64,000 nucleotides of DNA from Pandoraea sp. PE-S2T-3 (GTDB taxonomy: Bacteria > Pseudomonadota > Gammaproteobacteria > Burkholderiales > Burkholderiaceae): the NCBI RefSeq assembly GCF_002179965.1, contig NZ_NGUQ01000011.1, positions 1-64,000 on the forward strand, in the 5' to 3' direction. The notes beneath the pieces were generated by a model, which was not told the origin of the DNA, did no database searches, and worked only from the letters and a program-made list of their open reading frames with translations. This document shows positions 7,916 to 20,339 of this stretch, piece by piece (position 1 is the stretch's first letter; every line of letters starts with the position of its first letter). Both the position numbers and the translations under genes were made by a program.

Positions 7916-10219
7916 TCAGGCCGCCTGTGCCGTTGCCGTCAGCCCCAACCGTTCCCGCACCGCTTTTGCCGCCGCCACGAGATTCGTCAATGCGCCGTCG
8001 AGTTGCGCCCAGTCACGCGTCTTCAGACCGCAGTCCGGATTGACCCACAACCGCTCGGCCGGAATACGCGCGAGGGCAGCTTCGATCAGGCGCTCCACCT
8101 CCGCCTGCGATGGCACGCGCGGCGAGTGATTGTCGTACACGCCCGGGCCGATCTCGTTCGGGTACTCGAACGCTTCGAAGGCACCCAGCAGCTCCATCGC
8201 CGAGCGCGCCGCTTCAATCGAGATCACGTCGGCATCGAGCGCGGCAATCGACGGGAGAATGTCCTGAAATTCCGAATAGCACATGTGCGTGTGAATCTGC
8301 GTGTCATCTGCCACGCCCGACGAGCACACACGGAACGCCCGCACAGCCCACGCCAGATACGCCGGCCAGTCGTTCGCATGCAGCGGCAGCCCTTCGCGCA
8401 GCGCCGGCTCGTCGATCTGAATCACGCGCACACCGGCCTTTTCCAGCGCCGCCACTTCTTCGCGCAACGCCAGCGCGATCTGCAAAGCCGTCAGTTCGCG
8501 CGACTGATCATCGCGAACGAACGACCATTGCAGTATCGTCACCGGGCCGGTCAGCATGCCCTTGACGGGCTTGTCGGTCAGCTTCTGCGCATAGGCGCTC
8601 CACGTCACCGTCATCGGCTCGGGCAGATACACATCGCCGTAGATCACCGGCGGCTTCACGCATCGCGAGCCGTAGCTCTGCACCCAGCCGTGTTCGGTGA
8701 TCACGAAACCCCAGAGCAGATCGCCGAAATACTCGACCATGTCGTTGCGCTCGGCTTCGCCATGCGTCAGCACATCGAGGCCGTAGGCTTCCTGCTTTTC
8801 AATCGCCAGACGAATCTGCGCGCGCATCGTTTCCAGATAATCCAGATGCGTCATCGCGCGGCGCTTGAAGTCGGCGCGGGCACTGCGAATGGCGGGCGTC
8901 TGCGGGAACGACCCGATCGTTGTCGTCGGCAACACCGGTAGCTTGAGCCATGCCTGTTGCGCCTCGGCACGCACCGGATAGGCCGAGGAACGGCGCGCGT
9001 CGGCATCGGTCAGCGCCGCCAGCCGCTTTTGCACCACGCTGTTGTGAATTCGCGGCGAGGTGCGGCGCTCTGCCTGAGCCGTGCCATCAGCGACAAACGC
9101 GGCACGCACATCGGCCGACGCAAACTCGCCAGGGTCGAGCGAACGGCGCAGCAACGCGACTTCGCCCAGCTTCTGCACGGCGAACGCCAACCACTTGCGG
9201 ACTTCCTTATCCAGACCCACTTCGCTCGCCAGATCGACCGGGCAGTGCATGAGCGAGCAGCTCGACGCCACCCACAAGCGCTCGCCCAGTTGCTCGGCGA
9301 GCGGCATCAGCATTGCCCGTGCGCGCGCCAGATCGCAGCGCCAGACATTGCGGCCATCGACGACGCCTGCCGACAGCACTTTGTCTGCCGGCCAGCACGC
9401 GGCGAATGCGGCCAGTTGTTGCGGGGCGCGCACGCCATCGAGATGCACGCCAGCCACGGGCAACGACGCGAGCAGCGCCGCATGCTCGCTAACGTCGCCG
9501 AAGTAGGTCGTGAGCAGCAGCGACGGCGCCACGTCGGCGAGTTCGGCATAGGCAGGTGCGAACGCATCGCGCCAGCGCACCGGCAAGTCGAGCGCGAAAA
9601 TCGGCTCGTCGATCTGCACCCACGTCACCCCCTGCGCCTTCAGGCGCGAGAGCACCCGCACGTATTGCGTGATCAGGTCAGGCAGCAGCGTCAGACGATC
9701 CTCCAGCCCGCCCTTCTCTTTGCCTAGGAACAGCAGCGAGAGCGGGCCGAGCAACACCGGCTTGACGTTGGTGCCCTCGATCAGCGCCTCGGCCACTTCT
9801 TCGAACAGCCAGTCGACGCCCTTGCCGAAGCGCGTCTGCGGCGAATACTCGGGCACGAGGTAGTGGTAGTTCGTATCGAACCACTTCGTCATTTCCATCG
9901 CGCTGTGTTGCGCGTTGCCGCGCGCGGCGGTGAAGTAGTCGGTCAGCGTGAGCGCCTCGGGCTTGGCACCGAAACGCCCTGGCAGACCGCCGACGAGCGC
10001 CAGCGTGGAGAGCACCTGGTCGTACCAATGGAAGTCGCCGACGGTAATCCAGTCGAGACCGGCGGCACGCTGGGCAGCGCGGTTGGCCGCGCGAACACTG
10101 CGCCCGGTGGCCTGCAACGCCATGATCTCCATGTCGCCGCGCCAAAACGCCTCCTGAGCGAATTTGAGTTCACGTTGCGCGCCAATGCGCGGCAGTCCGA
10201 GTACGTGGGCTTGGGCCAT
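7916..10219 (-). CDS. metE: Cobalamin-independent methionine synthase
   Basis: The 767-residue cytoplasmic enzyme transfers the methyl group of 5-methyltetrahydropteroyltri-L-glutamate to homocysteine, the last step of methionine synthesis. The N-terminal half starts with [15 protein letters not shown], typical of MetE. The C-terminal half carries the zinc ligands: H645 and C647 in THMCYSEF, and C730 in NPDCGLKTR. They are offset by four from H641, C643 and C726 of the E. coli enzyme. The segment [15 protein letters not shown] is also intact. Length is the family norm. metR lies divergently 128 bases away, as in many proteobacteria. A GGAAGA site precedes the start. No cobalamin riboswitch is visible in the short intergenic space. 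Confidence 0.97.
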   Translation of the reverse strand: MAQAHVLGLPRIGAQRELKFAQEAFWRGDMEIMALQATGRSVRAANRAAQRAAGLDWITVGDFHWYDQVLSTLALVGGLPGRFGAKPEALTLTDYFTAARGNAQHSAMEMTKWFDTNYHYLVPEYSPQTRFGKGVDWLFEEVAEALIEGTNVKPVLLGPLSLLFLGKEKGGLEDRLTLLPDLITQYVRVLSRLKAQGVTWVQIDEPIFALDLPVRWRDAFAPAYAELADVAPSLLLTTYFGDVSEHAALLASLPVAGVHLDGVRAPQQLAAFAACWPADKVLSAGVVDGRNVWRCDLARARAMLMPLAEQLGERLWVASSCSLMHCPVDLASEVGLDKEVRKWLAFAVQKLGEVALLRRSLDPGEFASADVRAAFVADGTAQAERRTSPRIHNSVVQKRLAALTDADARRSSAYPVRAEAQQAWLKLPVLPTTTIGSFPQTPAIRSARADFKRRAMTHLDYLETMRAQIRLAIEKQEAYGLDVLTHGEAERNDMVEYFGDLLWGFVITEHGWVQSYGSRCVKPPVIYGDVYLPEPMTVTWSAYAQKLTDKPVKGMLTGPVTILQWSFVRDDQSRELTALQIALALREEVAALEKAGVRVIQIDEPALREGLPLHANDWPAYLAWAVRAFRVCSSGVADDTQIHTHMCYSEFQDILPSIAALDADVISIEAARSAMELLGAFEAFEYPNEIGPGVYDNHSPRVPSQAEVERLIEAALARIPAERLWVNPDCGLKTRDWAQLDGALTNLVAAAKAVRERLGLTATAQAA

Positions 10220-10328
10220 GAGCGTTGTCTTCCCGATTGCTGATGTTGTGCGAAACGGGCGGGTAAGCCCCGCCCAGAATGGCAGTATCCCGGGCGCTCA
10301 TGTATTATTCAAACGAAAGTTTTTGCCG

Positions 10329-10340
10329 ATTAACATTAAT
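10329..10340. promoter_or_regulatory. Palindrome in the metE-metR intergenic region
   Basis: ATTAACATTAAT has perfect 5-base inverted arms around two bases and ends 7 bases before the metR start. Its place in the divergent control region suggests MetR (LysR-type) binding or autoregulation. It does not match the enterobacterial MetR consensus TGAA-N5-TTCA, so the assignment is tentative. Confidence 0.4.
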
Positions 10341-10347
10341 TTCATTC

Positions 10348-11271
10348 ATGCAGCGAACTCCCATCGAACTTCGGCACCTCCAGACGCTGCTGGCGTTGCG
10401 CGATACCGGCAGTGTGTCGCGCGCGGCGCTGTGGCTGCATCTGACGCAATCGGCGCTCTCGCATCAGATCAAGGCATTGGAAGACTTCTACGGGCTGCCG
10501 TTGTTCGTGCGCAAGTCATCCCCGCTGGTCTTTACGCCAGCCGGCAAGCGCTTGTTGGCGTTGGCAGAACAGGTGGTGCCTGCCGTCGACGAGGCCGGGC
10601 GCGATCTCACACGGCTCGCACAGGGCACGCAGGGCACGCTGCGCATCGCGGTGGAGTGCCACACCTGCTTCGACTGGCTGATGCCCGCCATGGACGCGTT
10701 TCGCGTGCGCTGGCCGGAAGTCGAACTGGATATCGTGTCGGGCTTTCATGCCGACCCGATTGGTCTGCTGCATCAGGACCGTGCCGATCTGGCGATCATC
10801 TCGGAGCATGAGGAGGGCGAAGCGGTGGATTTCCACCCGCTGTTCCGCTTCCAGATGATGGCGTTGATGGCCAACGATCACCCGCTGGCCGCGAAGACGC
10901 ACCTCGATGCAGAGGACTTTCGCGACGAGACGCTGATCACCTACCCGGTGCCGGACGACATGCTCGACATCGTGCGTCAGGTGCTGCGCCCGGCGGGCAT
11001 CGAGCCCACGCGCCGTACCACCGAGCTGACGGTGGCGATTCTGCAATTGGTGGCGAGCCGGCGCGGGCTGGCGGCCCTGCCGTTGTGGGCCGTCACCGCC
11101 TATCTGGAACGGCGCTATGTGAGCGCACGGCCGATCACGCCGAAGGGGCTGACGTCGGAGTTGTGGGCGGCGACGCTACCGGCGATTACGGCGCGTCCGT
11201 ATATTGGGGAATTCGTCTCGCTGATGCGCGAGACGAGCCTGCTCTCGTTGCCCGAAATCGAACTGCTGTAG
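10348..11271 (+). CDS. metR: MetR, LysR-type regulator of methionine biosynthesis
   Basis: The 307-residue protein has an N-terminal winged HTH (about residues 1-60; IELRHLQTLLALRDTGSVSRAA, then TQSALSHQIKALE) followed by LFVRKSSPLVFTPAG. The effector domain opens with LRIAVECHTCFDWLMPAM, very close to the corresponding MetR segment that senses homocysteine. Such blocks separate MetR from generic LysR proteins. The ATG at 10348 gives the normal short lead-in; an in-frame ATG at 10279 would add 23 non-family residues. It is divergent from metE, the classic MetR target. Confidence 0.92.
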   Translation: MQRTPIELRHLQTLLALRDTGSVSRAALWLHLTQSALSHQIKALEDFYGLPLFVRKSSPLVFTPAGKRLLALAEQVVPAVDEAGRDLTRLAQGTQGTLRIAVECHTCFDWLMPAMDAFRVRWPEVELDIVSGFHADPIGLLHQDRADLAIISEHEEGEAVDFHPLFRFQMMALMANDHPLAAKTHLDAEDFRDETLITYPVPDDMLDIVRQVLRPAGIEPTRRTTELTVAILQLVASRRGLAALPLWAVTAYLERRYVSARPITPKGLTSELWAATLPAITARPYIGEFVSLMRETSLLSLPEIELL

Positions 11272-11282
11272 CGAGAGCGATG

Positions 11283-11876
11283 TCAGGCGGGCCGGCGCAC
11301 GATCAGGCGGCAGACGCGCTTGCCCGAGCTCGCGCTCGTCACGTCTTCTTCATGCAGCACGACGCCCTCGTGAAACGCCGCACGCACGACATCCGGTGCA
11401 AACGCGCTATAGAGGCGACCGTCTTCATGACGCTGGTCCGTGCCCTCGGTCACGCGCCACGACACGTAGAGCACGCCACCGGGGCGCACCAGCGTCCAGA
11501 GCCGGTCGGCCGCAGCAGGCACGTCGGCCGCGTTCAAATGCATGAGCACCGTCTCACAGACCACGTTGTCGAAGGTCTCCGTCACGTTCTCGAGTTGCGG
11601 CAGCTTGCCCACATGGAACGATACCCACGGAAACGTCTTGCGCGCGAGTTCGACCAGCGCGGGCGAGTTGTCGTAACCCACTACGTCGAATCCCGCCTGC
11701 GCCAGCCACGCCGCATCGCGGCCATTGCCGCAGCCCACATCGACGGTGCGGCCGCCCGGCACGAAGTGCCGCACCAGCAGCGCATACATATCGTCCGGCG
11801 GCGGCTGGTTGAGCCAGTCGTCGCTGTAACGCACGGCATTGGCCTCGTAGGCCGCTTCGGTTTGCAGATCCGCCAT
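11283..11876 (-). CDS. Class I SAM-dependent methyltransferase
   Basis: The 197-residue protein has a Rossmann-fold methyltransferase core. Motif I is TVDVGCGNGRDAAWLA (about residues 43-58), followed by an acidic strand end GFDVVGYDNS that binds the ribose of SAM. Motif IV-like FDNVVCETVLMHL and the late LVRPGGVLYVSW strand complete the fold. It resembles Methyltransf_11/25 or TehB-like small-molecule methyltransferases, but the substrate is not identifiable. It starts 26 bases after the MFS transporter on the same strand, so the two may be co-transcribed. Its 3' end faces metR with a 12-base gap. Confidence 0.85.
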   Translation of the reverse strand: MADLQTEAAYEANAVRYSDDWLNQPPPDDMYALLVRHFVPGGRTVDVGCGNGRDAAWLAQAGFDVVGYDNSPALVELARKTFPWVSFHVGKLPQLENVTETFDNVVCETVLMHLNAADVPAAADRLWTLVRPGGVLYVSWRVTEGTDQRHEDGRLYSAFAPDVVRAAFHEGVVLHEEDVTSASSGKRVCRLIVRRPA

Positions 11877-11902
11877 GATCTCGTCCTCCAGTCTCTGCCT
11901 TT

Positions 11903-13348
11903 TTACTGCGAAATCTTCTCCAGCGCCACGTCACGCGTGCGCGGTCCCATCAGGCCGATCGACAGCATGACCACGAGCATCGCCAGCGAGATGAACACGA
12001 ACACGCCGGTCACGCCGAAATTGCGCAACACCGACGCGATCAGGAACGCCGTGAAGATGGCCGAGAAACGGCTCCACGAGTACACGAAACCGACCGCGCG
12101 GGCGCGAATGCCCGTGGGGAACAGTTCCGTCTGATAAGCGTGATAGCTGTACGACATGATGTTGTTGGCGAGCGTGAGACCGATGCCCATTGCGATCAGC
12201 AGGAACGACGACGTCACCTGCGAGAACACCAGCCCGCACACGATGCCGATACCGGCGGTCCACACGATGGCGTGCTTGCGCTCGACCTTGTCAGCCATCC
12301 ACAGGCCGATCAGCGGTCCGATGGGCGCGGCCAGCGCAATCACGCTCGAATAGCCGAGGCTCGTGGTCACGGTGACGCCTTGCTTGATGAGCAGCGTCGG
12401 CACCCAGTTGGCGAAACCGTAGAAGCCCACCGTCTGGAAGATGTTGAACAGAATCATCATGATGGCGCGCTTGCGGTACGGCGGCACCCACATGTCGCGG
12501 AACGCCCCCTTGGGCACGACCGGCTCAGGCACGCCGGGCGGCGGCAGCGGCTTGCCGTACTCGGCGGCAACCTTCGCTTCGAGCGCACTCAGCACGCGAT
12601 CGGCTTCCTCCAGACGCCCTTTCTGCGCCAGCCAGCGCGGGCTCTCGGGCAATGCGCGGCGAATCCACCAGACGAACACGGCACCGTGCGCACCGATGAG
12701 CACCACCCAGCGCCAGCCCTCCAGACCGAGGAATTCGCGCGGCACGAGCCAGTAAGCGAGAAACGCCACGACCGGCACAGCGGTGAAGCCCACCGCCTGT
12801 TCGCATGCGAACGCGCGCCCGCGAATCTGCTTGGGCACCAACTCGGCGATGTACGTGCCGATGGTGACCAGCTCGACGCCGATGCCGAGCCCGACGATAA
12901 AGCGCCAGAAGTTCACGCCCGTGGACGTCTCCTGAAACGCCATGATGACGTTGGCGACCGTGTACCAGAGCAGTGAACCGGTGAAGACCGCCCGCCGTCC
13001 GAAACGGTCCGCGAGGAAGCCGCAGGCGATGGTGCCGATGAACAGGCCCGAGAACAATGCGGCGATGAAACTCGCAACGCCGGTGGTGCCGAACAAGCCC
13101 GGCGTGGTCGGCGTCAGGATGCCGCTCTTGACCAGCCCCGGCGCGATATAGCCGGTGTAGAGCAGATCGTAGAGTTCGAAGAAGAACCCGAGACTCAGCA
13201 ACACCACCAGTTTCCACACGGTGCGCGTGGGCGGCAGGCGATCGAGGCGGGCGGAAATCTCACCGGCAGTGAGCGTTGAGGCCGCGCGCGCAGGGGCGGC
13301 GGCAGAGGTGGCAGGCGAGGAAGGCATCGAAACTTGGGGGGATGGCAT
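11903..13348 (-). CDS. MFS transporter, metabolite:H+ symporter type
   Basis: The 481-residue protein has 12 predicted transmembrane helices. The MFS loop 2-3 signature is [13 protein letters not shown] (about residues 112-124), and its half-repeat counterpart is [26 protein letters not shown] after helix 6 places it in the sugar/aromatic-acid porter branch. The N-terminus before helix 1 is long and Ala/Ser-rich; an in-frame Met at residue 8 is an alternative start. It lies between a methyltransferase (26 bases downstream) and a convergently oriented aconitase-family gene whose 3' end is 176 bases away in sequence. A carboxylic-acid substrate is plausible from that neighbour but is inference. 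Confidence 0.88.
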   Translation of the reverse strand: MPSPQVSMPSSPATSAAAPARAASTLTAGEISARLDRLPPTRTVWKLVVLLSLGFFFELYDLLYTGYIAPGLVKSGILTPTTPGLFGTTGVASFIAALFSGLFIGTIACGFLADRFGRRAVFTGSLLWYTVANVIMAFQETSTGVNFWRFIVGLGIGVELVTIGTYIAELVPKQIRGRAFACEQAVGFTAVPVVAFLAYWLVPREFLGLEGWRWVVLIGAHGAVFVWWIRRALPESPRWLAQKGRLEEADRVLSALEAKVAAEYGKPLPPPGVPEPVVPKGAFRDMWVPPYRKRAIMMILFNIFQTVGFYGFANWVPTLLIKQGVTVTTSLGYSSVIALAAPIGPLIGLWMADKVERKHAIVWTAGIGIVCGLVFSQVTSSFLLIAMGIGLTLANNIMSYSYHAYQTELFPTGIRARAVGFVYSWSRFSAIFTAFLIASVLRNFGVTGVFVFISLAMLVVMLSIGLMGPRTRDVALEKISQ

Positions 13349-13426
13349 GAAAGTCGTCTCCGGGCCTGTCCGGTCATGGCCGAACAGCTTTTTGTCGACG
13401 CATCGCCCAGTGGCATCCCATGCAAA

Positions 13427-13436
13427 TCACATGTGA
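13427..13436. promoter_or_regulatory. Perfect palindrome upstream of the MFS gene
   Basis: TCACATGTGA is a perfect 10-base palindrome 79 bases before the MFS start, in the 176-base space between two same-strand genes. It is an operator candidate of the GntR or MarR kind. The regulator is unknown. Confidence 0.35.
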
Positions 13437-13524
13437 CTACGTGAGCGTTGCGTCGCGATACACCATGAATCAACAGGCGCGAGGCCCAAATTCTGCCACG
13501 AATGATGTCGCGCCGGTCACCGAT

Positions 13525-15507
<1,983 letters not shown>

Positions 15508-15651
15508 GCAGCGATTACCTCCGAAAGACAGCATAGCGGCGGCCTTTGGGGCCTGCCGTGCCGTCTTGGCAATCCCGGCATGACGGTTTGCGAAGGCCTG
15601 CCCCCTCGCCTATCACCTGTTACACCCCGCCTGTTGCGCCTGTTGCTCCTG

Positions 15652-16578
15652 TTACACCGGCTCGCCCTGCTGCCCTTGCCCCTGCGCGAGGAAGTTCACC
15701 ACGGCGGAAGCGGTCGCGCTGAGTTGTTCGCGCGATGGGAACACCATCCACAGTTGGCGATGGGCCCACTCGTCGGTGAGCGGACGCACCACCACGTCGA
15801 GCTTGCCCACATACAACTGGCCGACCTGCTCGGGCGCGATGGCGATGCCCAGCCCGGCGTGCGCCATGCGGCAAAGCGCATCCAGACTCGACACCCGGAT
15901 CTTGATGCGCAGCGACGCGCCCGCCGCACTCGCCTGCTGGCGCAGCAACTGGGTAAGAGCGCTATTGCCTTGCAGGCCGACGAGCGTTTCGTTCACGCAG
16001 GCCGAAAACGCAATCTCGCCCGTGCGGGCGGCCAGCGGGTGGCCCACCGGCAGAATCACCGCCAACCGGTCGCGGCGGTACGGCACCATCGTGAAGGCTT
16101 CGATCCCAGCCACGGCGTTGCAGATGCCCACGTCCACCGCGCGCTCGCCAACGCGTTGCAGCACTTCATTGCTGTGCTGTTCATCGAGTTCGACGTCGAC
16201 CGCCGAGAACACGCGGCCGAATGCGGCAAGATCTTCGGGCAGAAACTGCACGATGGCCGACAGGTTGGCGGCAATGCGCACGCTGCCGCGCGCGCCTTCA
16301 TGGAACTGCGACAGCTCCGCACCGAGGGATTCGATGGTGCCGAGAATGCGCTCGGCGTAGCGGCGCACGGTTTCGCCCACCGGGGTGACGGTAATGCCGC
16401 GCTGGTGACGTTGGATCAGGGGCAGGCCGACGATGGCCTCGATATCGGCAATACGCCGGCTGATGGCCGACGGCGCGATGAATTCGCGCTCGGCCGCGCG
16501 TGCCATGCTCCGCTCCTGGCAGACGGCCACGAAAAGGCGCAAAGAAGTGAGGTCGAGCTTGCGGAGAAGGTTTTCCAT
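15652..16578 (-). CDS. LysR-family transcriptional regulator
   Basis: The 308-residue protein has an N-terminal HTH (LTSLRLFVAVCQERSMARAAE, then IAPSAISRRIADIEAIVGLPL, about residues 9-50) and a periplasmic-binding-protein-like effector domain from about residue 90. The start ATG at 16578 gives normal LysR length; the frame stays open upstream but without homology. It is transcribed toward the aconitase-family gene, 144 bases downstream, and divergently from the aspartate carbamoyltransferase gene (135-base gap). Either could be its target. Directly after its stop lie four spaced copies of CCTGTTRC-like sequence (15616-15657), a minor low-complexity repeat. Confidence 0.9.
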   Translation of the reverse strand: MENLLRKLDLTSLRLFVAVCQERSMARAAEREFIAPSAISRRIADIEAIVGLPLIQRHQRGITVTPVGETVRRYAERILGTIESLGAELSQFHEGARGSVRIAANLSAIVQFLPEDLAAFGRVFSAVDVELDEQHSNEVLQRVGERAVDVGICNAVAGIEAFTMVPYRRDRLAVILPVGHPLAARTGEIAFSACVNETLVGLQGNSALTQLLRQQASAAGASLRIKIRVSSLDALCRMAHAGLGIAIAPEQVGQLYVGKLDVVVRPLTDEWAHRQLWMVFPSREQLSATASAVVNFLAQGQGQQGEPV

Positions 16579-16713
16579 ACCTGTGCGGCAATACGCCGGA
16601 AATGCCGGAAACGCCCGGCTGGCGCGGCCCCACAAGGGGCACGTCTTTTGCTGGACAAACAACGAATCGACGCCTATTATACGCATCGCGTACACAGCCC
16701 TGCCGACCCGACC

Positions 16714-17997
16714 ATGAGTGCACAGCAGACTTTCCTGCGCGACGCGATGCGTCGCCTGAACATGACCCGCGACACCTTCGCCGAGCGTATCGGCGTTCGC
16801 CGGCGCGCCCTCGACACCTGGCTGCTCCCCGAAGATTCCAGCGAATATCGCACGATGCCGAGCATCGTCGAGAAATTCGTCGGCGAAATCCTCGGCCGTG
16901 AAGCGCCGTCTGCGGAATCTACGCAAAGCGCACACAAGCCGCTGCGTGAACGCATGGGTCTCGACGGCAAGCCGCATCTGATCTCCGTCGACCAGTTCTC
17001 GCGCGATTCGCTCGAAGAGCTGTTCCACGTCGCCGACATCATGCAACCGATTGCCCGCCGCCAGAAGATCTCGCGCGTGCTCGAAGGTGCAGTGCTCGGC
17101 AACCTGTTCTTCGAAGCCAGTACCCGCACCCGCGTGAGCTTCGGCTCGGCGTTCTGCCGTCTCGGCGGCTCGGTGTGCGACACCACCGGCTTCACGTTCT
17201 CGTCGATGGCCAAGGGCGAGTCGATTTACGACACGAGCCGCGTGATGAGCGGCTACGTCGACGCGCTGGTCGTGCGTCACCCGGAAAAAGGTTCGGTCGC
17301 CGAGTTTGCGCGTGCCACCAATATTCCGGTGATCAACGGCGGCGACGGTCCCGGCGAACACCCGAGTCAGGCCATTCTCGATCTGTATACCATCGGCCGC
17401 GAATTCTCGCGTCTGGGCAAGCTGGTCGACGGCGCCCATGTGGCGATGGTCGGCGACCTGCGCTACGGCCGCACGGTGCACTCGCTGATCAAGCTGCTCG
17501 CGCTGTACCGCGGCCTGAAGTTCACGCTGATTTCGCCGCCGTCGCTCGAAATGCCGACGTACATTCTCGATCAGATTTCGCAGAACGGCCACGTCATCGT
17601 GCAGAGCAACTCGCTCGCCGATCTGGCCGGTGCGGATGTGGTCTACGCGACGCGCATTCAGAAAGAGCGCTTTGCCGACGAAGCCATCGAAGGCTACACG
17701 CCGGACTTCCAGATCAACGAAGCGCTCATCAACACGTACTGCGACAGCCGCACGATCATCATGCACCCGCTGCCGCGCGACAGCCGTCCGGGCGCTAACG
17801 ATCTGTCGACCGATCTGAATCACGACCCGCGTCTGGCGATCTTCCGTCAGACTGACAACGGCATTCCGGTGCGCATGGCGATCTTCGCGATTCTGCTCGG
17901 CGTGGACAAGCAAGTGCAGCACAGCATGCGCGACGCCACGTGGCGCTCGCCCTCGCATGTCGGCCCGGACGACGCCCTGTTCGACGGACTCGACTGA
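16714..17997 (+). CDS. Aspartate carbamoyltransferase fused to an N-terminal HTH-like domain
   Basis: The 427-residue protein carries a complete carbamoyltransferase fold from about residue 85. The carbamoyl-phosphate loop STRTR is at 136-140 in [12 protein letters not shown], the mobile-loop Lys is K167 in SMAKGES, and HPSQ (216-219) lies in [23 protein letters not shown] occurs near the C-terminus. This matches PyrB chemistry (aspartate plus carbamoyl phosphate to carbamoyl aspartate). The first 60 residues are extra and resemble an XRE helix-turn-helix ([20 protein letters not shown], then TWLLPEDS). Standard PyrB is about 310-340 aa. It stands alone, divergent from a LysR gene, not in a pyr operon, so it is probably a second, specialised copy. 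The ATG at 16714 follows a TATTATACG promoter-like element. Confidence 0.9.
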   Translation: MSAQQTFLRDAMRRLNMTRDTFAERIGVRRRALDTWLLPEDSSEYRTMPSIVEKFVGEILGREAPSAESTQSAHKPLRERMGLDGKPHLISVDQFSRDSLEELFHVADIMQPIARRQKISRVLEGAVLGNLFFEASTRTRVSFGSAFCRLGGSVCDTTGFTFSSMAKGESIYDTSRVMSGYVDALVVRHPEKGSVAEFARATNIPVINGGDGPGEHPSQAILDLYTIGREFSRLGKLVDGAHVAMVGDLRYGRTVHSLIKLLALYRGLKFTLISPPSLEMPTYILDQISQNGHVIVQSNSLADLAGADVVYATRIQKERFADEAIEGYTPDFQINEALINTYCDSRTIIMHPLPRDSRPGANDLSTDLNHDPRLAIFRQTDNGIPVRMAIFAILLGVDKQVQHSMRDATWRSPSHVGPDDALFDGLD

Positions 17998-18103
17998 TCC
18001 TTCAGTGCCCCGCCCCGCGTTTTTTCGCCGGGGCGGCGGGTCTTTGCGGGTAAAATTGCGTCCGTCGCGAAATACGAACGCTTTTTTGCTTTTGGAGGCC
18101 CCT

Positions 18104-19117
<1,014 letters not shown>

Positions 19118-19271
19118 GTGCGGAAGGCAGTGAGGTCGATGGCTGTCGTCATCGCGAGGTTGGCGCAGTACGCGCAAAAAATTTTCGCGATGACGAAGCG
19201 CAGGAATTCTGTAATTTCAAGGATTTACGCGGCGCGCACGCGCTGATGACAAAAAATCTCTGAAAAAAGGC

Positions 19272-19299
19272 GTGACAATCGCGGAAAACCTGCTAATAT
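19272..19299 (+). promoter_or_regulatory. Promoter of tRNA-Thr
   Basis: GTGACA at 19272-19277 and TAATAT at 19294-19299 with a 16-base spacer lie just upstream of the tRNA. They predict a start near 19306. Confidence 0.6.
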
Positions 19300-19315
19300 C
19301 TCACTTCTTCGCAGC

Positions 19316-19391
19316 GCCGGAGTAGCTCAGTCGGTAGAGCAGCTCATTCGTAATGAGAAGGTCGGGGGTTCGATTCCTCTCTCCGGCACCA
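19316..19391 (+). tRNA. tRNA-Thr (anticodon CGU)
   Basis: The 76-base sequence folds as a cloverleaf. The acceptor arm GCCGGAG pairs with CTCCGGC, followed by encoded ACCA (19388-19391). The D arm is GCTC/GAGC. The anticodon loop TTCGTAA gives anticodon CGT, which reads ACG (Thr). The T arm contains GGTTCGATTCC. It is very close to the E. coli tRNA-Thr(CGU) layout. No integrase or duplicated 3' end is seen nearby. Confidence 0.97.
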
Positions 19392-19447
19392 GCGACTTCT
19401 TCAGTCCCTGGTCATGCAAGCAGAAGGTAGTACGTAGTCAACAAGAA

Positions 19448-19478
19448 AGCCGCTCGATTCCGTCGCGCGGCTTTTTTG
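19448..19478 (+). terminator. Terminator after tRNA-Thr
   Basis: A stem AAGCCGC/GCGGCTT (core 19450-19454 with 19468-19472) is followed by six T residues (19473-19478). It ends the tRNA transcript. Confidence 0.8.
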
Positions 19479-19494
19479 TTTTTGGCGTGCGCCG

Positions 19495-19520
19495 AAAACC
19501 CCACCTGTCCTGGTGGGGTT
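19495..19520 (-). terminator. Terminator after the DUF1415 gene
   Basis: AACCCCACC (19497-19505) pairs perfectly with GGTGGGGTT (19512-19520). Read on the minus strand the stem is followed by TTTT and lies 10 bases after the stop of the DUF1415 gene. Confidence 0.75.
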
Positions 19521-19530
19521 CCTGCCTCAA

Positions 19531-20202
19531 TTACTTCCCATCCCCTGCCGGCTTGTTCGCCTCGGCATCGCCCATCGCGTTGTCATTCGCCCCGTCTTCG
19601 TCTTCCGCAGGCTCCGCCATCCACGCGTGATAACCCGCTACGCCCATCTTGCGCAGCAGCGATTCGTTGCGTCCGAAGATCTCCTCCGCATCCGGAAACG
19701 CCTCGACCGCGCGGTCGATGCTCGCCTCGCGCAGCAGATGCAAAATCGGGTACGGCGAGCGGTTGGTGTAGTTCTCCGCGTCGTCCGGGCCGGTGCCTTC
19801 GAACTGATAGTCCGGGTGAAAACTCGCTACCTGCAATTCGCCCTCGAAGCGCAACTGCTTGAGCATGCGCTCCGCGAAGAACAACGCGTCGTTGTACTCG
19901 TGAAAATCGAGCAGCGCATCGGGCAGGATCAGCAGCGTGGTGTCGACGGCTTCCGGGTCGGCTTCGGCCAACCACTGCAATTCGCGCTCAAGGTCGAGCA
20001 GTGCGCCCTCCATGTCGTGCGCATCGCTCACGACATAGCGGATCTGACGCTTCACATGCACGGCCTTGGCAAACGGGCAAAGATTCAGGCCGATGACGGC
20101 GCGCGTGAGCCAGTGACGTGTGGCGGCAATCACCGCGGCGGTCGCTTCGGTTTGGGGTTCTGTTTCGGGCGACGTGGCACCGAGGTCGTTCGAATCGGAC
20201 AT
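19531..20202 (-). CDS. DUF1415 domain-containing protein
   Basis: The 223-residue protein matches DUF1415 by its conserved core TRHWLTRAVIGLNLCPFAKA (about residues 29-48), the later LLILPDALLDFHEYNDAL and a FHPDYQFEGT stretch before PYPILHLLRE. The function of this proteobacterial family is unknown. The core has one conserved Cys (NLCPF). The C-terminal 25 residues are Asp/Glu/Ala-rich and variable. The start at 20202 (MSDSND) is chosen because homology begins shortly after; in-frame upstream ATGs add non-conserved sequence. It is a single gene, divergent from the ankyrin-like orphan, with its own terminator. Confidence 0.85.
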   Translation of the reverse strand: MSDSNDLGATSPETEPQTEATAAVIAATRHWLTRAVIGLNLCPFAKAVHVKRQIRYVVSDAHDMEGALLDLERELQWLAEADPEAVDTTLLILPDALLDFHEYNDALFFAERMLKQLRFEGELQVASFHPDYQFEGTGPDDAENYTNRSPYPILHLLREASIDRAVEAFPDAEEIFGRNESLLRKMGVAGYHAWMAEPAEDEDGANDNAMGDAEANKPAGDGK

Positions 20203-20339
20203 GGGCAAGCTACTGGAAAAAAGCATCATGGCGACGCATGAGCGCGGCGCATCAAGGCGACATTGTAAGCGCGTCACGGATCGCACAGAGTCCGCAACGC
20301 CACCGCAGGAAACGACAGCCGCGACGCCGGTGCGCTCGC

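Noticed and set aside
10220-10347. Cobalamin riboswitch before metE
   Set aside because: The metE-metR space is only 128 bases and shows no B12-box-like sequence or large fold.
18011-18035. GC hairpin after the carbamoyltransferase gene as a rho-independent terminator
   Set aside because: The stem is good but no T run follows, so I do not list it as a terminator.
19316-19391. tRNA-Thr as an integration site of a mobile element
   Set aside because: No integrase, no direct repeat of the tRNA 3' end and no change of gene type on either side.
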